Source: RYN-230 sp963723595 (GTDB taxonomy: Bacteria; Actinomycetota; Actinomycetes; Streptosporangiales; Streptosporangiaceae). Taken from it: a stretch of DNA of 64,000 nt. Below, piece by piece: positions 17,498 through 27,384 of the stretch (position 1 is its first letter; each line of letters starts with the position of its first letter). The notes beneath the pieces are model-generated. The model had not been told where the DNA came from. It worked only from the letters and a program-made list of their open reading frames with translations, and did not search any database. The stretch spans positions 992,001-1,056,000 of the forward strand of contig CAVRRQ010000002.1 in NCBI GenBank assembly GCA_963723595.1. Reading direction: 5' to 3'. Both the position numbers and the translations under genes were made by a program.

Positions 17498-18322
17498 GTG
17501 GACGAGCACGCGGACAATGGTGTGCCAGCGGGACGCCTGCTGATCATCGGCGGCGCGGAGGACCGGTGCTGCGGCGCCGGGGTTCTGGAACGGTTCGTGG
17601 AGTTGTGCGGGGGCGAGCGAGCCCGCATCACCCTGATCACTACCGCGACCGGGATCCCCGACGAGGTGCATGCCGAGTACGAGCAGGTGTTCCGCAAGCT
17701 CGGCGTCGAGCAGACCCGGGAACTGAGGCTGCGCGGCCGGGCAGACGCCGACTCGGACGCCGCCGCCTCGGCGTTGCGGGATTCCACCGGCGTGTTCTTC
17801 AGCGGCGGCGACCAGTCCCGCATTCTGGCCCTCGTCGGCTCGCGGGCCAACGACATCCTCCGCGAGCAGCTCGGCCGAGGCCTGGTCGTCGCGGGTACCA
17901 GCGCCGGCGCGACCGCCATGGGCCGGACGATGATCCTGGGCGGCGAGGGCCCGGAGGTCTCGGCGGCCACGGTCCGGACCGGCCCCGGGCTCGGGCTGGC
18001 CCCCCGGATGCTCATCGATATGCACTTCGCGGAGCGCGGCCGGCTCCCGCGGCTGCTGAGCGCGGTCGCGATCGACCCGGATCACCTCGGCGTGGGGATC
18101 GACGAGAACACCGCGATCCTGGTCGATGGCGACACGTTCGAGGTCCTGGGCACCGGGGTGGCCACGGTGGCCGACGGCGAGCGGTCCACCGTGGTGCACG
18201 CGGCCGGTGACTGCGACCCCATCACCTTGTTCGACGTGCGCCTGCACCTGATGCCGGCCGGATGCGTGTTCGACATCGCGCAGCGGGCCCCGAGCATCGG
18301 GCCCGGGCACAACCGCTACTGA
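17498..18322 (+). CDS. cphB: Cyanophycinase, S51-family exopeptidase
   Basis: 274 residues, the usual length. It begins GTG GAC at 17498. The N-terminal GRLLIIGGAEDR is typical, as is the nucleophile elbow AGTSAGATAMG with Ser135. The histidine-containing MLIDMHFAERGRLPRLL and GVGIDENTAILV also match. Cyanophycinase releases beta-Asp-Arg dipeptides from the storage polymer cyanophycin in the cytoplasm. Cyanophycin synthetase follows after 66 bp in the same direction, so the two probably form one synthesis-degradation operon. The upstream GTTAC-GCAGG-GTAAC dyad (about 17474-17488) may be regulatory. Confidence 0.93.
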   Translation: MDEHADNGVPAGRLLIIGGAEDRCCGAGVLERFVELCGGERARITLITTATGIPDEVHAEYEQVFRKLGVEQTRELRLRGRADADSDAAASALRDSTGVFFSGGDQSRILALVGSRANDILREQLGRGLVVAGTSAGATAMGRTMILGGEGPEVSAATVRTGPGLGLAPRMLIDMHFAERGRLPRLLSAVAIDPDHLGVGIDENTAILVDGDTFEVLGTGVATVADGERSTVVHAAGDCDPITLFDVRLHLMPAGCVFDIAQRAPSIGPGHNRY

Positions 18323-18388
18323 GCTCCCCGCTGGTTCAGTCCCAGCCCGCCACGATGCCCCCACCGAGGAACCGACCGAGGGAGCACC

Positions 18389-21047
18389 GTGCGCCTCATC
18401 GACAGCCACCACCTGTCCGGCCCGAACATCTACACGTCCCGGCCGGTCACCGTGGCCCGGCTGGAACTGGACGGGCTGACCGGCCAGGAAACGCCGGACT
18501 GTCCTGGCTTCGCGCGGCGGCTGACCAGCACCCTGCCGGGACTCGCCGGGCACCACTGCGCGGCCGGGCGCCCCGGCGGCTTCCTCGACGCACTGGCCCG
18601 CGGGACCTACTTCGGTCACGTGACCGAGCATGTGGCGCTCGAGCTTTCCGCCCGGGCCGGCCGCGAAGTGCACTTCGGGCGCACCGTCTGGGCCGGTGCC
18701 GAGGGCCGCTACGACGTGATCATGGAATGCCCGCGGGACGAGCCGGCCTCCTCTTCCGTGCCCCGCGACCTGCTCACGCAGGCCATCTGGGTGGTGACCG
18801 AACTCCTGGCCGAACGGCCGGTGCCGCTGCGGGACGCCCTCGAGGGGATCTGCCGGGCCGCAGCGGCGGACCGGCCGGGAGTCAGCACCGCGGCCCTGGC
18901 GGCGGCGGCCCGGCAGCGCGGCATCCCGGTCCGCCGGACGGGGGCCCTCAGCCTGCTCCGCCTGGGCTACGGCTGCCATCGCCGGCTGCTCTGGGCGGCG
19001 CTCACCCAGAAGACCTCCGCGGTGGGCGTTGACATAGCCTCCGACAAGGTGCTGGCCAAGGAGCTGCTGGCCACCGCCGGAGTCCCGGTCCCTGGCGGGG
19101 TGGTGGCCCGGTCGGCCGCCGACGCCGTGGCGGCGCTGGGCACGCTGCGGGCTCCGCTGGTGATCAAGCCACGCAACGGCAATCACGGAGCGAACGTCAC
19201 GGTGGGGGTGACTACGCCGGACCAGGCCGGGGAGGCGTACCGGCGGGCCGGCACGAGCGGCGCTGAGGTGGTCGTTGAGGAATATGTCCCTGGGGTTCGA
19301 CTACCGGGTCCTGGTGGTGGATGGCCACATGGTGGCCGCGGCCCGGCTGCACCCGGCGTCGGTGACCGGCGACGGCGAGCAGGACATCGAGGCGCTGGTC
19401 GGGCGGGCCAACGACGATCCGCGCCGGGGCGAGGGGCACGCGCGGCCGCTGACCCGCATCGCCCTGGACGACCACGCCCTGACCCAGCTGGCGGCGCAAG
19501 GGCTGCATCCGGGGTCGGTGCCCGGACCCGGCCAGGTCGTCACGCTGCGCCGCAACGCCAACCTGTCCACCGGCGGCACCAGCACCGACGTGACCGACAT
19601 GGTCCATCCGGAGGTGGCCGCGATGTGCTGCCGGGCGGCGGCCGCGGCCGCCCTGGACGTGTGCGGTATCGACCTCCGGCTGGCCGACATCGCCGTCCCC
19701 CCGGGCCAGCAGGCCGGGGCCGTGATCGAGCTCAACGCCTGTCCCGGCCTGCGGATGCACCTCGAGCCCAGCGTGGGCCGCCCGCGCGATGTGGCAGGTG
19801 CGATCGTGGACCGCCTCTACCCGCCGGGTGCGCCGTCGCGCATCCCCATCGTGTCCGTGACCGGCACCAACGGGAAGACCACCACGGTGCGGATGATCTC
19901 CCACATCCTCGCCCAGGCCGGACTGCGGGTCGGCATGGCCACCACGGACGGGGTGTACTGCGGCGGCCGGCTGATCCACGCGTCCGACGCGTCGGGCCCG
20001 CGGTCGGCCGAGATGATCCTGGACGACGCCACGGTGGAGGCGGCGGTGCTGGAGACGGCCCGGGGCGGCATCATCCGGCGCGGTCTCGGCTACGACCGCG
20101 CCGATGTCGCCGTGGTCACTAACATCACCGCCGATCACCTGGGCTGTGACGGGATCGACGACCTCGACGACCTGACCGACGTCAAGGCCCTGGTCGCCGA
20201 GGAGATCGTGCGCGGCGGCACGGTCGTGCTCAACGCCGACGACCCGCGTTCCGCCGGGCTGGCCCAGCGGGCCGCGGTCCGTGACCGGAACCCGGTGGTC
20301 CGGTACTTCAGCCTGTCCGACGCCAGCCCGGTCATCATGGCCCACCGGATCAGCGGCGGGATCGCCTGCCTGCTCCGCGACGGCCAGCTGATCGAGGCCA
20401 GGGGCGGGGAGGAAACCGTGCTGCTGGACGCGGACGAGCTGCCGGGCTCGTTCGGCGGCGCGGCCGCTCACCTGCTGGCCAATGCGCTGGCCGCCGCGGC
20501 GGCCTGCCGGGCGCTCGGGGTGAGCGTCAAGGACATCCGGCGGGGGTTCGCCACGTTCACCCCGGCCGAGGCCAACCCGGGCCGGGGCAACGTCTACCAG
20601 GTCGGCGGGATCCCGCTGGTCGTGGACTACGGGCACAACCCGGCCGCGCTGGCGTCCATGGGACGCCTGCTGCACGAGGCCTGGGGCGGCCAGCCCATTG
20701 CGGCCATCACCCTGCCCGGCGACCGCCGGGACGACCTGATCGAGGAGAGCGCGGCCACGGTGGCGACATGGTTCAGCCGGGTGATCGTCTATGAGGATCA
20801 GGACCTGCGCGGGCGCGAGCCGGGCGAGATGACCCGGCTGATCTCCAGCGCCCTGGCCCGGCACCGCCCGGACATCCGCATCCGGGCGGCCGGAGGACCG
20901 CAGGACGCGCTCGAGTGTGCCCTCGCGCTGGCCTCACCGGCCGATCCGGTCCTGCTCACCTACGAGCAGCTGGACCCGGTGCGGGACCTGCTGGCCGGCC
21001 TGGGCGCCGAGCCCTGGCCGTCCGGGCCGGCTCAGGCGCGGGGCTGA
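18389..21047 (+). CDS. cphA: Cyanophycin synthetase, interrupted by one extra G
   Basis: GTG 18389 follows GAGGGAG. The first frame gives the N-terminal domain and the start of the ATP-grasp domain (SDKVLAKELLATAGVPVPGG, LVIKPRNGNHGANVT, VVEEYVPG). At 19292-19295 a GGGG run shifts the frame: reading three Gs gives PGFDYRVLVVDG, the expected continuation, in the frame that ends at 21047. That part carries the rest of ATP-grasp (VIELNACPGLRMH) and the Mur-ligase-like domain with P-loop VTGTNGKTTTVRM and NITADHLGCDGI. Together about 885 residues, normal for CphA, which polymerises Asp and Arg. Every motif is intact, so the break is probably an assembly error or very recent. Confidence 0.92.
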
Positions 21048-21222
21048 CCGGCCCGGGGGCCGGGCCGGCCGGGAGCCCGGATCGCCGCCGGGCGGACAGG
21101 CCGGCGCTGGACAGCTGGGCCAGCCCGCGCCAACCTGGCGCCGCCCGGGACGGATCCGGATAAAGTCCATGAAGCGGTGATTGACACGGGTGACCGCGGG
21201 TCCCAGGCGTTTGGAGGTGACG

Positions 21223-22998
21223 GTGGACCTCGCCCCTTCGGCGGTGAAGCCGCCCCAGACCGCCGACCCCCCGCAGGTGCGGGCCCGGCGGGCCGGGCCC
21301 TGGCTGGTGCTGGTCCTGTACGTGCTCGGCGCGGTCGCCGTGACCGGGCGGCTGTGGGCCGACCCCGCCTCGCGCATGCAGGTCGGCGACCTCACGGACG
21401 TCAACCTGTTCGCCTGGTTCATCCGCTACTCGGCGCAGTCGGTGATTCACGGGAGCCTGCCGGCCCTGGTCACCACCGCGATGAACGCGCCCCGCGGCAT
21501 CAACCTGATGTGGAACACCTCGCTGCTGCTGCCGGGCGTGCTGCTGACCCCGGTGACGCTGCTGGCGGGCGCGCAGACCACCCTGACCCTGCTGCTCACG
21601 CTAGGCTTCGCCGGCTCCGCGGCGTCGTTGTACTGGGTGCTGCGGCGCTGGGGGGTCAGCATCGGCCCCGCGGCGCTCGGCGGGGCCGTGTACGGGTTCT
21701 CCCCGGCCCTGCTCGCGTCCGCGATCGGCCACTACCACCTCGAGTTCGCCGTGCTGCCGCCGCTGATGATCGACGCCATGCTGCGCATCGTCACCGGCCG
21801 CGGCCACGCCGTCAGGAACGGGGCCTGGCTGGGCCTGCTGGCCGCGGCGCAGTTCTTCATCGGGGAAGAACTCCTGGTCGATACGGTCCTGGCCGCCGGG
21901 GTCGTGCTCGTCGTGCTGATCGTGATGACCCCCCGGGCGGTGGCCGGCAAGGCGGGCCGCAGCCTGGCCGGCCTGGCGGTCGCGGGCGGGGTCGCGCTGG
22001 TGATCTGCTCGTACGCCCTGTGGGTGCAGTTCCATGGCCCGCTGGCCGAGCACGGCAGCCCGTGGAAGTCGAGCCACTTCCGGAACCGGGCGGCGGCGTT
22101 CGTCACCCCGGCCGGCAACATGCTGCTGCACACCTCGAAGGGGGCGGCGGCCGTCGCCCAGCATCCGGGCTACGTGCCGGAGTACGTCGCCTACCTCGGC
22201 TACCCCCTGCTCGTGGTGCTGATCGTCGCGGCGGTCAGGTACTGGCGCGACCTGCGGGTCCGCCTGGCCGCGGTGGCCTGCGCGGTGCTGGAGATCCTGT
22301 CCCTCGGGGTCAAGCAGGTGGTCGGCGGGTACACCGTCCCCCCGGTGCTGCTGCCCTGGCACTGGCTGGCCCACCTGCCGGTGCTCAGCCAGATGCTGCC
22401 CGACCGGCTGTCCCTCCTGGCGGACGGACTGGCCGCCGTGGTCCTGGCGGTCTCGCTCCACCTGGCCCTGTCCGCTGCGCAGCAGCCCCGCTGGCGGCGC
22501 CAGGGGATCCCGGTGGCGATCGCGGTGATCGCGGTGCTGCCGCTGATCCCCCTGCCCCTCCAGACCACCCAGGTCGCCGGGGTCCCGGCCGGGTACCAGG
22601 CGGCCTTCACCCGGCTGGCCCTGCCGCGGGACGCCCGGGTCCTCGTGCTGCCCCTGCCGTACGGCCACATCTCCCAGCCGCTGCGCTGGTACGCGGAGAC
22701 CGGGTACCCCGGCTCGATGAACGGCGGCTACTTCATCGGGCCCAACCGGAAGGGCAAGGCCATGAGCTACGGTGGCCGCGAGTCCCAGACCATCGCCAGG
22801 TCCATCGACGCCTTGTGGCACCCCTCCAGCCAGGCCAAGAGTCCCACGGCTGCCCAGATGCGCGGGTACGTCGCGCGCTGGCGGCCGGCGGCCGTGGTCG
22901 CGGTGACCCGCCGCACCTCCCGTCTCGGGCGGCTGCTGACCACGGTTTTCGGGCCGGCCAGCTTCGCCACGGGCCGGGTCCTGGTGTGGCGGCGCTAG
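21223..22998 (+). CDS. GT-C-type integral membrane glycosyltransferase-like protein (2 of 3)
   Basis: About 591 residues from GTG 21223, chosen because GGAGG lies 5 nt upstream; in-frame GTGs at 21217 and 21190 are possible. Around 11 membrane segments. Conserved with the third paralogue are VNLFAWFIRY, MNAPRGINLMWNTS, GHYHLEFAVLPPLMIDA, LWVQFHGPLAEHGSPW and the soluble end MRGYVARWRPAAVVAVT. The repeated acidic loop residue (TDVNLF) and repeated pairing with a GT2 gene suggest surface-polysaccharide or lipoglycan assembly using polyprenyl-phosphate sugars. Substrates cannot be told. Confidence 0.8.
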   Translation: MDLAPSAVKPPQTADPPQVRARRAGPWLVLVLYVLGAVAVTGRLWADPASRMQVGDLTDVNLFAWFIRYSAQSVIHGSLPALVTTAMNAPRGINLMWNTSLLLPGVLLTPVTLLAGAQTTLTLLLTLGFAGSAASLYWVLRRWGVSIGPAALGGAVYGFSPALLASAIGHYHLEFAVLPPLMIDAMLRIVTGRGHAVRNGAWLGLLAAAQFFIGEELLVDTVLAAGVVLVVLIVMTPRAVAGKAGRSLAGLAVAGGVALVICSYALWVQFHGPLAEHGSPWKSSHFRNRAAAFVTPAGNMLLHTSKGAAAVAQHPGYVPEYVAYLGYPLLVVLIVAAVRYWRDLRVRLAAVACAVLEILSLGVKQVVGGYTVPPVLLPWHWLAHLPVLSQMLPDRLSLLADGLAAVVLAVSLHLALSAAQQPRWRRQGIPVAIAVIAVLPLIPLPLQTTQVAGVPAGYQAAFTRLALPRDARVLVLPLPYGHISQPLRWYAETGYPGSMNGGYFIGPNRKGKAMSYGGRESQTIARSIDALWHPSSQAKSPTAAQMRGYVARWRPAAVVAVTRRTSRLGRLLTTVFGPASFATGRVLVWRR

Positions 22999-23106
22999 CG
23001 GCCGATGATCCCCTCTTTACAGGTACTTTGTCTTGCCCCGCCAAGTTTCCGGGGATATTCGGTATATAGTCCATTGACCAATTTGCGACAACAGGATGGC
23101 GCCGCT

Positions 23107-23820
23107 GTGAAGCTATCGATCCTGATGCCGGTCTACAACGAGGCTGAGACCGTCCAGAACGCGATCAAGCGCCTGATGGACGTGGAGTTCCCCTGCCCGG
23201 TCGAGTTCATCGTGGTGGACGACGCGAGCACGGACAGGACTCCGGAGATCCTCGAGGGCCTGCACGACGAACGGCTGGTCAAGCTCCGGCACCCGGTCAA
23301 CCAGGGCAAGGGTGGTGCGATACGCACCGCGGCCGCGGCCGCGACGGGCGACTACATCCAGCCTTTCGACGCCGACATGGAGTACCAGCCGGAGGACATC
23401 CCGGAACTGCTCAAGCCGGTGCTCCGCGGCGAGGCCACGGTGGTCTTCGGGAGCCGGACCTTCGGCAGCCACTCGGCCTATTCGTTCTGGTATGTCATGG
23501 GCAACAAGGGCGTGACGACCGTTGCCAACATCCTGTTCAACGCCTACATCGCCGACCTGGAGACCTGCTTCAAGCTGATGCCCCTGGAGCTGTACCGCAG
23601 CCTGGACATCACCTCCAAGGGGTTCGGCATGGAGGCGGAGATCACCGGCAAGCTGCTCGCCCGGCAGATCCGCCCGTTCGAGGTGCCGATTACCTACCGG
23701 GCCCGCAGCCGCGAGGAAGGCAAGAAGATCACCTGGAAGGACGGGGTGGCGGCGGTGTGGCTGCTGACCCGCATCCGGATCACCTCCAAGCGGGACCAGC
23801 GCCGCGGCCTGTCTGCGTAG
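23107..23820 (+). CDS. Family 2 glycosyltransferase, polyprenyl-phosphate sugar synthase-like
   Basis: 237 residues from GTG 23107 with AGGATGG upstream; the open frame reaches further back but homology begins at KLSILMPVYNEAETVQ. The GT-A signatures are EFIVVDDASTDRTPEIL, the metal-site QPFDADMEYQPED and GSRTFG, followed by GFGMEAEITGKLLAR. No C-terminal membrane helices are present. This form resembles dolichol/polyprenol-phosphate sugar synthases, which make the lipid-linked donors that GT-C enzymes use. It lies between two GT-C paralogues, so it may supply both. A possible -10 TATAGT lies at 23065-23070. Confidence 0.88.
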   Translation: MKLSILMPVYNEAETVQNAIKRLMDVEFPCPVEFIVVDDASTDRTPEILEGLHDERLVKLRHPVNQGKGGAIRTAAAAATGDYIQPFDADMEYQPEDIPELLKPVLRGEATVVFGSRTFGSHSAYSFWYVMGNKGVTTVANILFNAYIADLETCFKLMPLELYRSLDITSKGFGMEAEITGKLLARQIRPFEVPITYRARSREEGKKITWKDGVAAVWLLTRIRITSKRDQRRGLSA

Positions 23821-23857
23821 CGCACCCGGCGTACGTTACCCGAGCGGGGAGGTCGGG

Positions 23858-25839
23858 GTGAGCCTTGTCTGGCGGGCAGCCCGCCCGCGGCAGGCGGAAC
23901 GCCCGCGCCCGGCCACCCGCGACCGGCCGCCCCGGGCCGGGGCGGCTACCTGGCTGATCCTCGGCGCTTACCTGCTGGCCGCGGTCGTGCTCACCGGGCA
24001 CCTGTGGGCTGACCCGGCCGGCCGCGCCCAGATCGTCCCGGGCCACGGCGTATCCCACGACATCGACCTGTTCGCCTGGTTCATCCGGTACGAGGCCACG
24101 GCCATTGCCCACGGGCGGTTCCCGGACCTGGTGACCACGGCGCTGAACGCGCCACAGGGCGTCAACCTGATGTGGAACACCTCGTTTCTGCTGCCTGGCG
24201 TGGTGTTCGCCCCGCTGACGCTGGCCATCGGCCCCCAGGCCACCCTGACCATCGTGCTGACGCTGGGGTTCGCGGGCTCGGCGGCCACCATGTTCTGGGT
24301 GCTGCGCCGCTGGGGTGCCAGCCTGGCCGCGGCGGCCCTGGGCGGCGCGATCTTCGGCTTCTCCCCCGCGCTGCGCATCGCCGCGGTGGGGCACTACCAC
24401 CTGCAGTTCGCGGTGCTGCTGCCCCTCATGATCGACGCGCTGCTGCGGCTGGTCACCGGCCGGGGCCGGCCTGTGCGGACCGGCGCCTGGCTGGGCCTGC
24501 TGACGGCGGCCCAGCTGTTCATCGCCGAGGAGACGGTGGCGCTGACGGCCGTGGCCGGCGCGATCATCGTGGTGGTGCTGGCGGCCGGGCGGCCGCGCGC
24601 CGTGCCCGGGCTGGTGCGCGGGGCCGTGACCGGGCTCGCCACGGCGGCCGCCGTCCTGCTGGTGACCTCGGGGTACCCGCTGTGGGTGCAGTTCCACGGC
24701 CCGCTCGCCGAGCAGGGCAGCCCCTGGTCGCCGGGGCACTTCCGCAACCGCCCGGGTGACTTCGTGAACGGGCCCGGCGGGGTGCTGATCCACTCCCAGG
24801 CCACGGTGGTGTACCTGGCGGGCCACGCGGTGCGGATGGTCGAGTACTTCGCCTACCTCGGCTGGCCCATGCTGGTCGTGCTGCTCCTCGCCGCGGCCTG
24901 CTTCTGGCGGGACCCCCGGGTCCGGGCGCTGGCGGTGACGTTCGCGGCGCTGGAGGTGTTCAGCCTCGGCAGCCGCACCATCGTGGTGCACGGCCTGCAC
25001 TACCCGGCCGCCCTCCTGCCCTGGTACTACCTGCAGCGGCTCCCCCTGCTGAGCCAGAGCCTGCCCAACCGGTTCTCGCTGCTGGCGGACGGCGCGGCCG
25101 CCGTGATCCTGGCCTTCTCCCTGGACCTGGCCTGGGGACGGGCCCGCAGACCGGCCGTCCCGGCGGATGCCCCGGCGGCTGAGACTCCCGCCGCGGAGGC
25201 TGCAGCGCCGGCCACCTCTGCGGCAGTGAGCCCTGACGCCCGGCAGACCGCACCTGTAGCGGCAGAACCACCGGGCCGGCCCGGGTCCCGGCCTGGCGGA
25301 AGGCCGCCGCCGTGGCGCTCATCGCCGTGGCGGTCGTGCCCATCATCCCGCTTCCCCTGCAGACGGCGGCGGTCATTGCGACCCCGGCCGGCTGGCAGCA
25401 GGCCTTCGCCCGGCTGCGGCTGGCCAGCGACGCCCGGGTCCTGGTTGTCCCGGTCCAGCCCGCTACGGTGATGCGCTGGCAGGCCGACACCGGCGTGCCA
25501 GGCTCGCTGATCGGCGGGTACTGCATCGCGCCCACCCCGGTCACGGGGAAGGCGGAGCTGTGCGCCACCGGCCGGAAGCCGACCGCCAGATACCTCAACG
25601 ACCTGTGGCTGGGCAAGACCGGAGCCGTCGCCCCGTCCACCGCCCAGCTCCGGTCCGACGTGGCGTACTGGCGCCCGGCGGCGATCGTCGCGGTCACCAG
25701 CCGGGACTCACGGCTCGGCCGTTACCTGAGCAATGTCTTCGGCCCACCCGCCGTGGCGGACGGGAGCGTGCTGGCCTGGCGGCCGGTGGGGGTGCCCCGG
25801 CCCCTCGGCAGCAAGCCGGGGACCACGGTCAACAGCTGA
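23858..25839 (+). CDS. GT-C-type integral membrane glycosyltransferase-like protein (3 of 3), frame-broken
   Basis: Opens with GTG 23858 and is clearly homologous to the 21223 gene (DLFAWFIRYEATAIA, GVNLMWNTSFLLPG, LWVQFHGPLAEQGSPW). The first frame drifts into an Ala/Pro/Glu linker at about 25140-25280 and would end at 25471. The conserved last membrane helix and soluble domain (WRKAAAVALIAVAVVPIIP to YWRPAAIVAVTSRDSRLG) are in the frame that ends at 25839. The break is within the linker, near 25270-25290. The linker is absent from the paralogue. Read as one gene of about 660 residues. Confidence 0.78.
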
Positions 25840-25850
25840 GGCGGGCGCCC

Positions 25851-27170
25851 TCAGGGGCGGCCGAGGGCCCGGTAGGTCCAGCCCGCCGCCTGCCAGGCCA
25901 CGGCGTCGAGCGCGTTCCGGCCGTCGGCGACGTTCCGGCGGGCCACGGCCTTCCCGATGACCTCCGGGTCCGCCTGGCTGAACTCCGGCCACTCGGTCAG
26001 CAGGAGCAGCACGTCAGCATCGGCGGCCGCGCCGAGGATCGAGCCGGCGTAGCCAAGTTCCGGATGGGCGCGCCGGGCCCGGTCCATGGCCACCGGGTCG
26101 TAGGCGGTGACCTGCGCCCCCAGGCCGTGGACGGCGGTCGCCACGGCCAGGGCCGGCGAATCGCGGATGTCGTCGGAATCCGGCTTGAACGCCAGGCCCA
26201 GCACGCCGACCTTGCACCCCGCCAGCGACCCGCCCGCCAGCTCCTGGGCCAGCCCGACCATCCGGGTCCGCCGCCGCCCGTTGATCGCGTCCATTTCACG
26301 CAGGAACGAGACGGACTCGGCCGCGCCGAGTTCCGCGGCCCGGGTCATGAACGCCCGGATGTCCTTGGGCAGGCAGCCCCCGCCGAACCCGAGCCCGGGC
26401 CGCAGGCTGGCCCGCCCGATCCGGTGATCGTAGGCGAGCGCTTCGGCCAGCTCGGTGACGTCCGCGTGGGCGGCCTCGCAGACCTCGGCCATGGCGTTGA
26501 TGAAAGAGATCTTGGTGGCCAGGAACGCGTTGGCCGCGATTTTCACCAGCTCGGCTGTCTCATAGCCGGTGACGAGGAACGGCACACCCGCCGCGATGGG
26601 TTCCGCGTACACCTCACGCAGGATCGCCTCGGCCTCCGCGGACCGCACCCCGACCACGATCCGCTCGGGCCGCAGGGTGTCGGCCACCGCGAACCCCTCG
26701 CGCAGGAACTCCGGGTTCCAGGCCAGCTGGACCTGGTCCCCGGCGGGCGCGAGCTCCGCGACGCGCCCGGCGAGGATCGCGGCGGTCCCGACCGGGATCG
26801 TGGACTTGCCGGCGATCAGGCACGGCCGCTCCAGCCGCGGCGCGAGGGCGTCGATGCAGCTCATCAGCTGGGAAAGGTCGGCACCGGCCGAGTCGGGCCG
26901 CTGCGGCGTGCCCACGCAGACGAAGTGCACGTCGCCGAACTCCGCGACGTCCGCGTAGGACGTGGTGAAGCGGAGCCGCCCCGAGCGCAGGCCCCGCTCG
27001 AGCAGCTCGTCCAGCCCGGGGTCGTAGAAGGGCAGCTTGCCCGCGGCCAGCGCGGCGACCACGTCCGGGTCAGTGTCCAGGCCGAGGACCTCGAAGCCCA
27101 GCTCGGCCAGGCACGCGGCGTGCGTGGCGCCGAGATATCCGGTGCCCAGCACGGTGAGACGACGGGCCAC
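25851..27170 (-). CDS. UDP-glucose/GDP-mannose-type nucleotide-sugar 6-dehydrogenase
   Basis: 439 residues from GTG 27170, with GGAGG 7 nt upstream. The NAD-binding loop is LTVLGTGYLGATHAA and the catalytic cysteine lies in GFGGGCLPKDIRAF. Other family motifs are AWNPEFLREG, ELVKIAANAFLATKISFINA and VLGLAFKPDSDDIRDSP. This class oxidises UDP-glucose (or a related sugar nucleotide) twice to the uronic acid. Convergent with the GT-C gene at a 12-bp distance. It plausibly provides a uronic-acid donor for the surrounding glycosyltransferases; the exact nucleotide sugar is not determinable. Confidence 0.92.
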   Translation of the reverse strand: MARRLTVLGTGYLGATHAACLAELGFEVLGLDTDPDVVAALAAGKLPFYDPGLDELLERGLRSGRLRFTTSYADVAEFGDVHFVCVGTPQRPDSAGADLSQLMSCIDALAPRLERPCLIAGKSTIPVGTAAILAGRVAELAPAGDQVQLAWNPEFLREGFAVADTLRPERIVVGVRSAEAEAILREVYAEPIAAGVPFLVTGYETAELVKIAANAFLATKISFINAMAEVCEAAHADVTELAEALAYDHRIGRASLRPGLGFGGGCLPKDIRAFMTRAAELGAAESVSFLREMDAINGRRRTRMVGLAQELAGGSLAGCKVGVLGLAFKPDSDDIRDSPALAVATAVHGLGAQVTAYDPVAMDRARRAHPELGYAGSILGAAADADVLLLLTEWPEFSQADPEVIGKAVARRNVADGRNALDAVAWQAAGWTYRALGRP

Positions 27171-27384
27171 GGTATTTCCTCCCTGGGCCTGCTCGGCCAC
27201 CAGCCAGCTGATCACCTCCCGACCTGCCCGCGGGAGGGCCGCCTCATGCTAGTAGACCTGCCCGGCGTTCCGGGCAAACCGGGCCAAAATCATCAGTCAC
27301 GCCTGCTTCTCCCGCCATTTTTTTCCGGGCCATCACGCCTGGCCGCGACGGCCGGGGCTGATCCGGCCGGGCCGGCCGAAGGTC

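Noticed and set aside
19212..20864. 550-codon minus-strand open frame across cphA
   Set aside because: Opposite strand of a gene with intact ATP-grasp and Mur-ligase motifs; composition is typical of antisense in GC-rich DNA.
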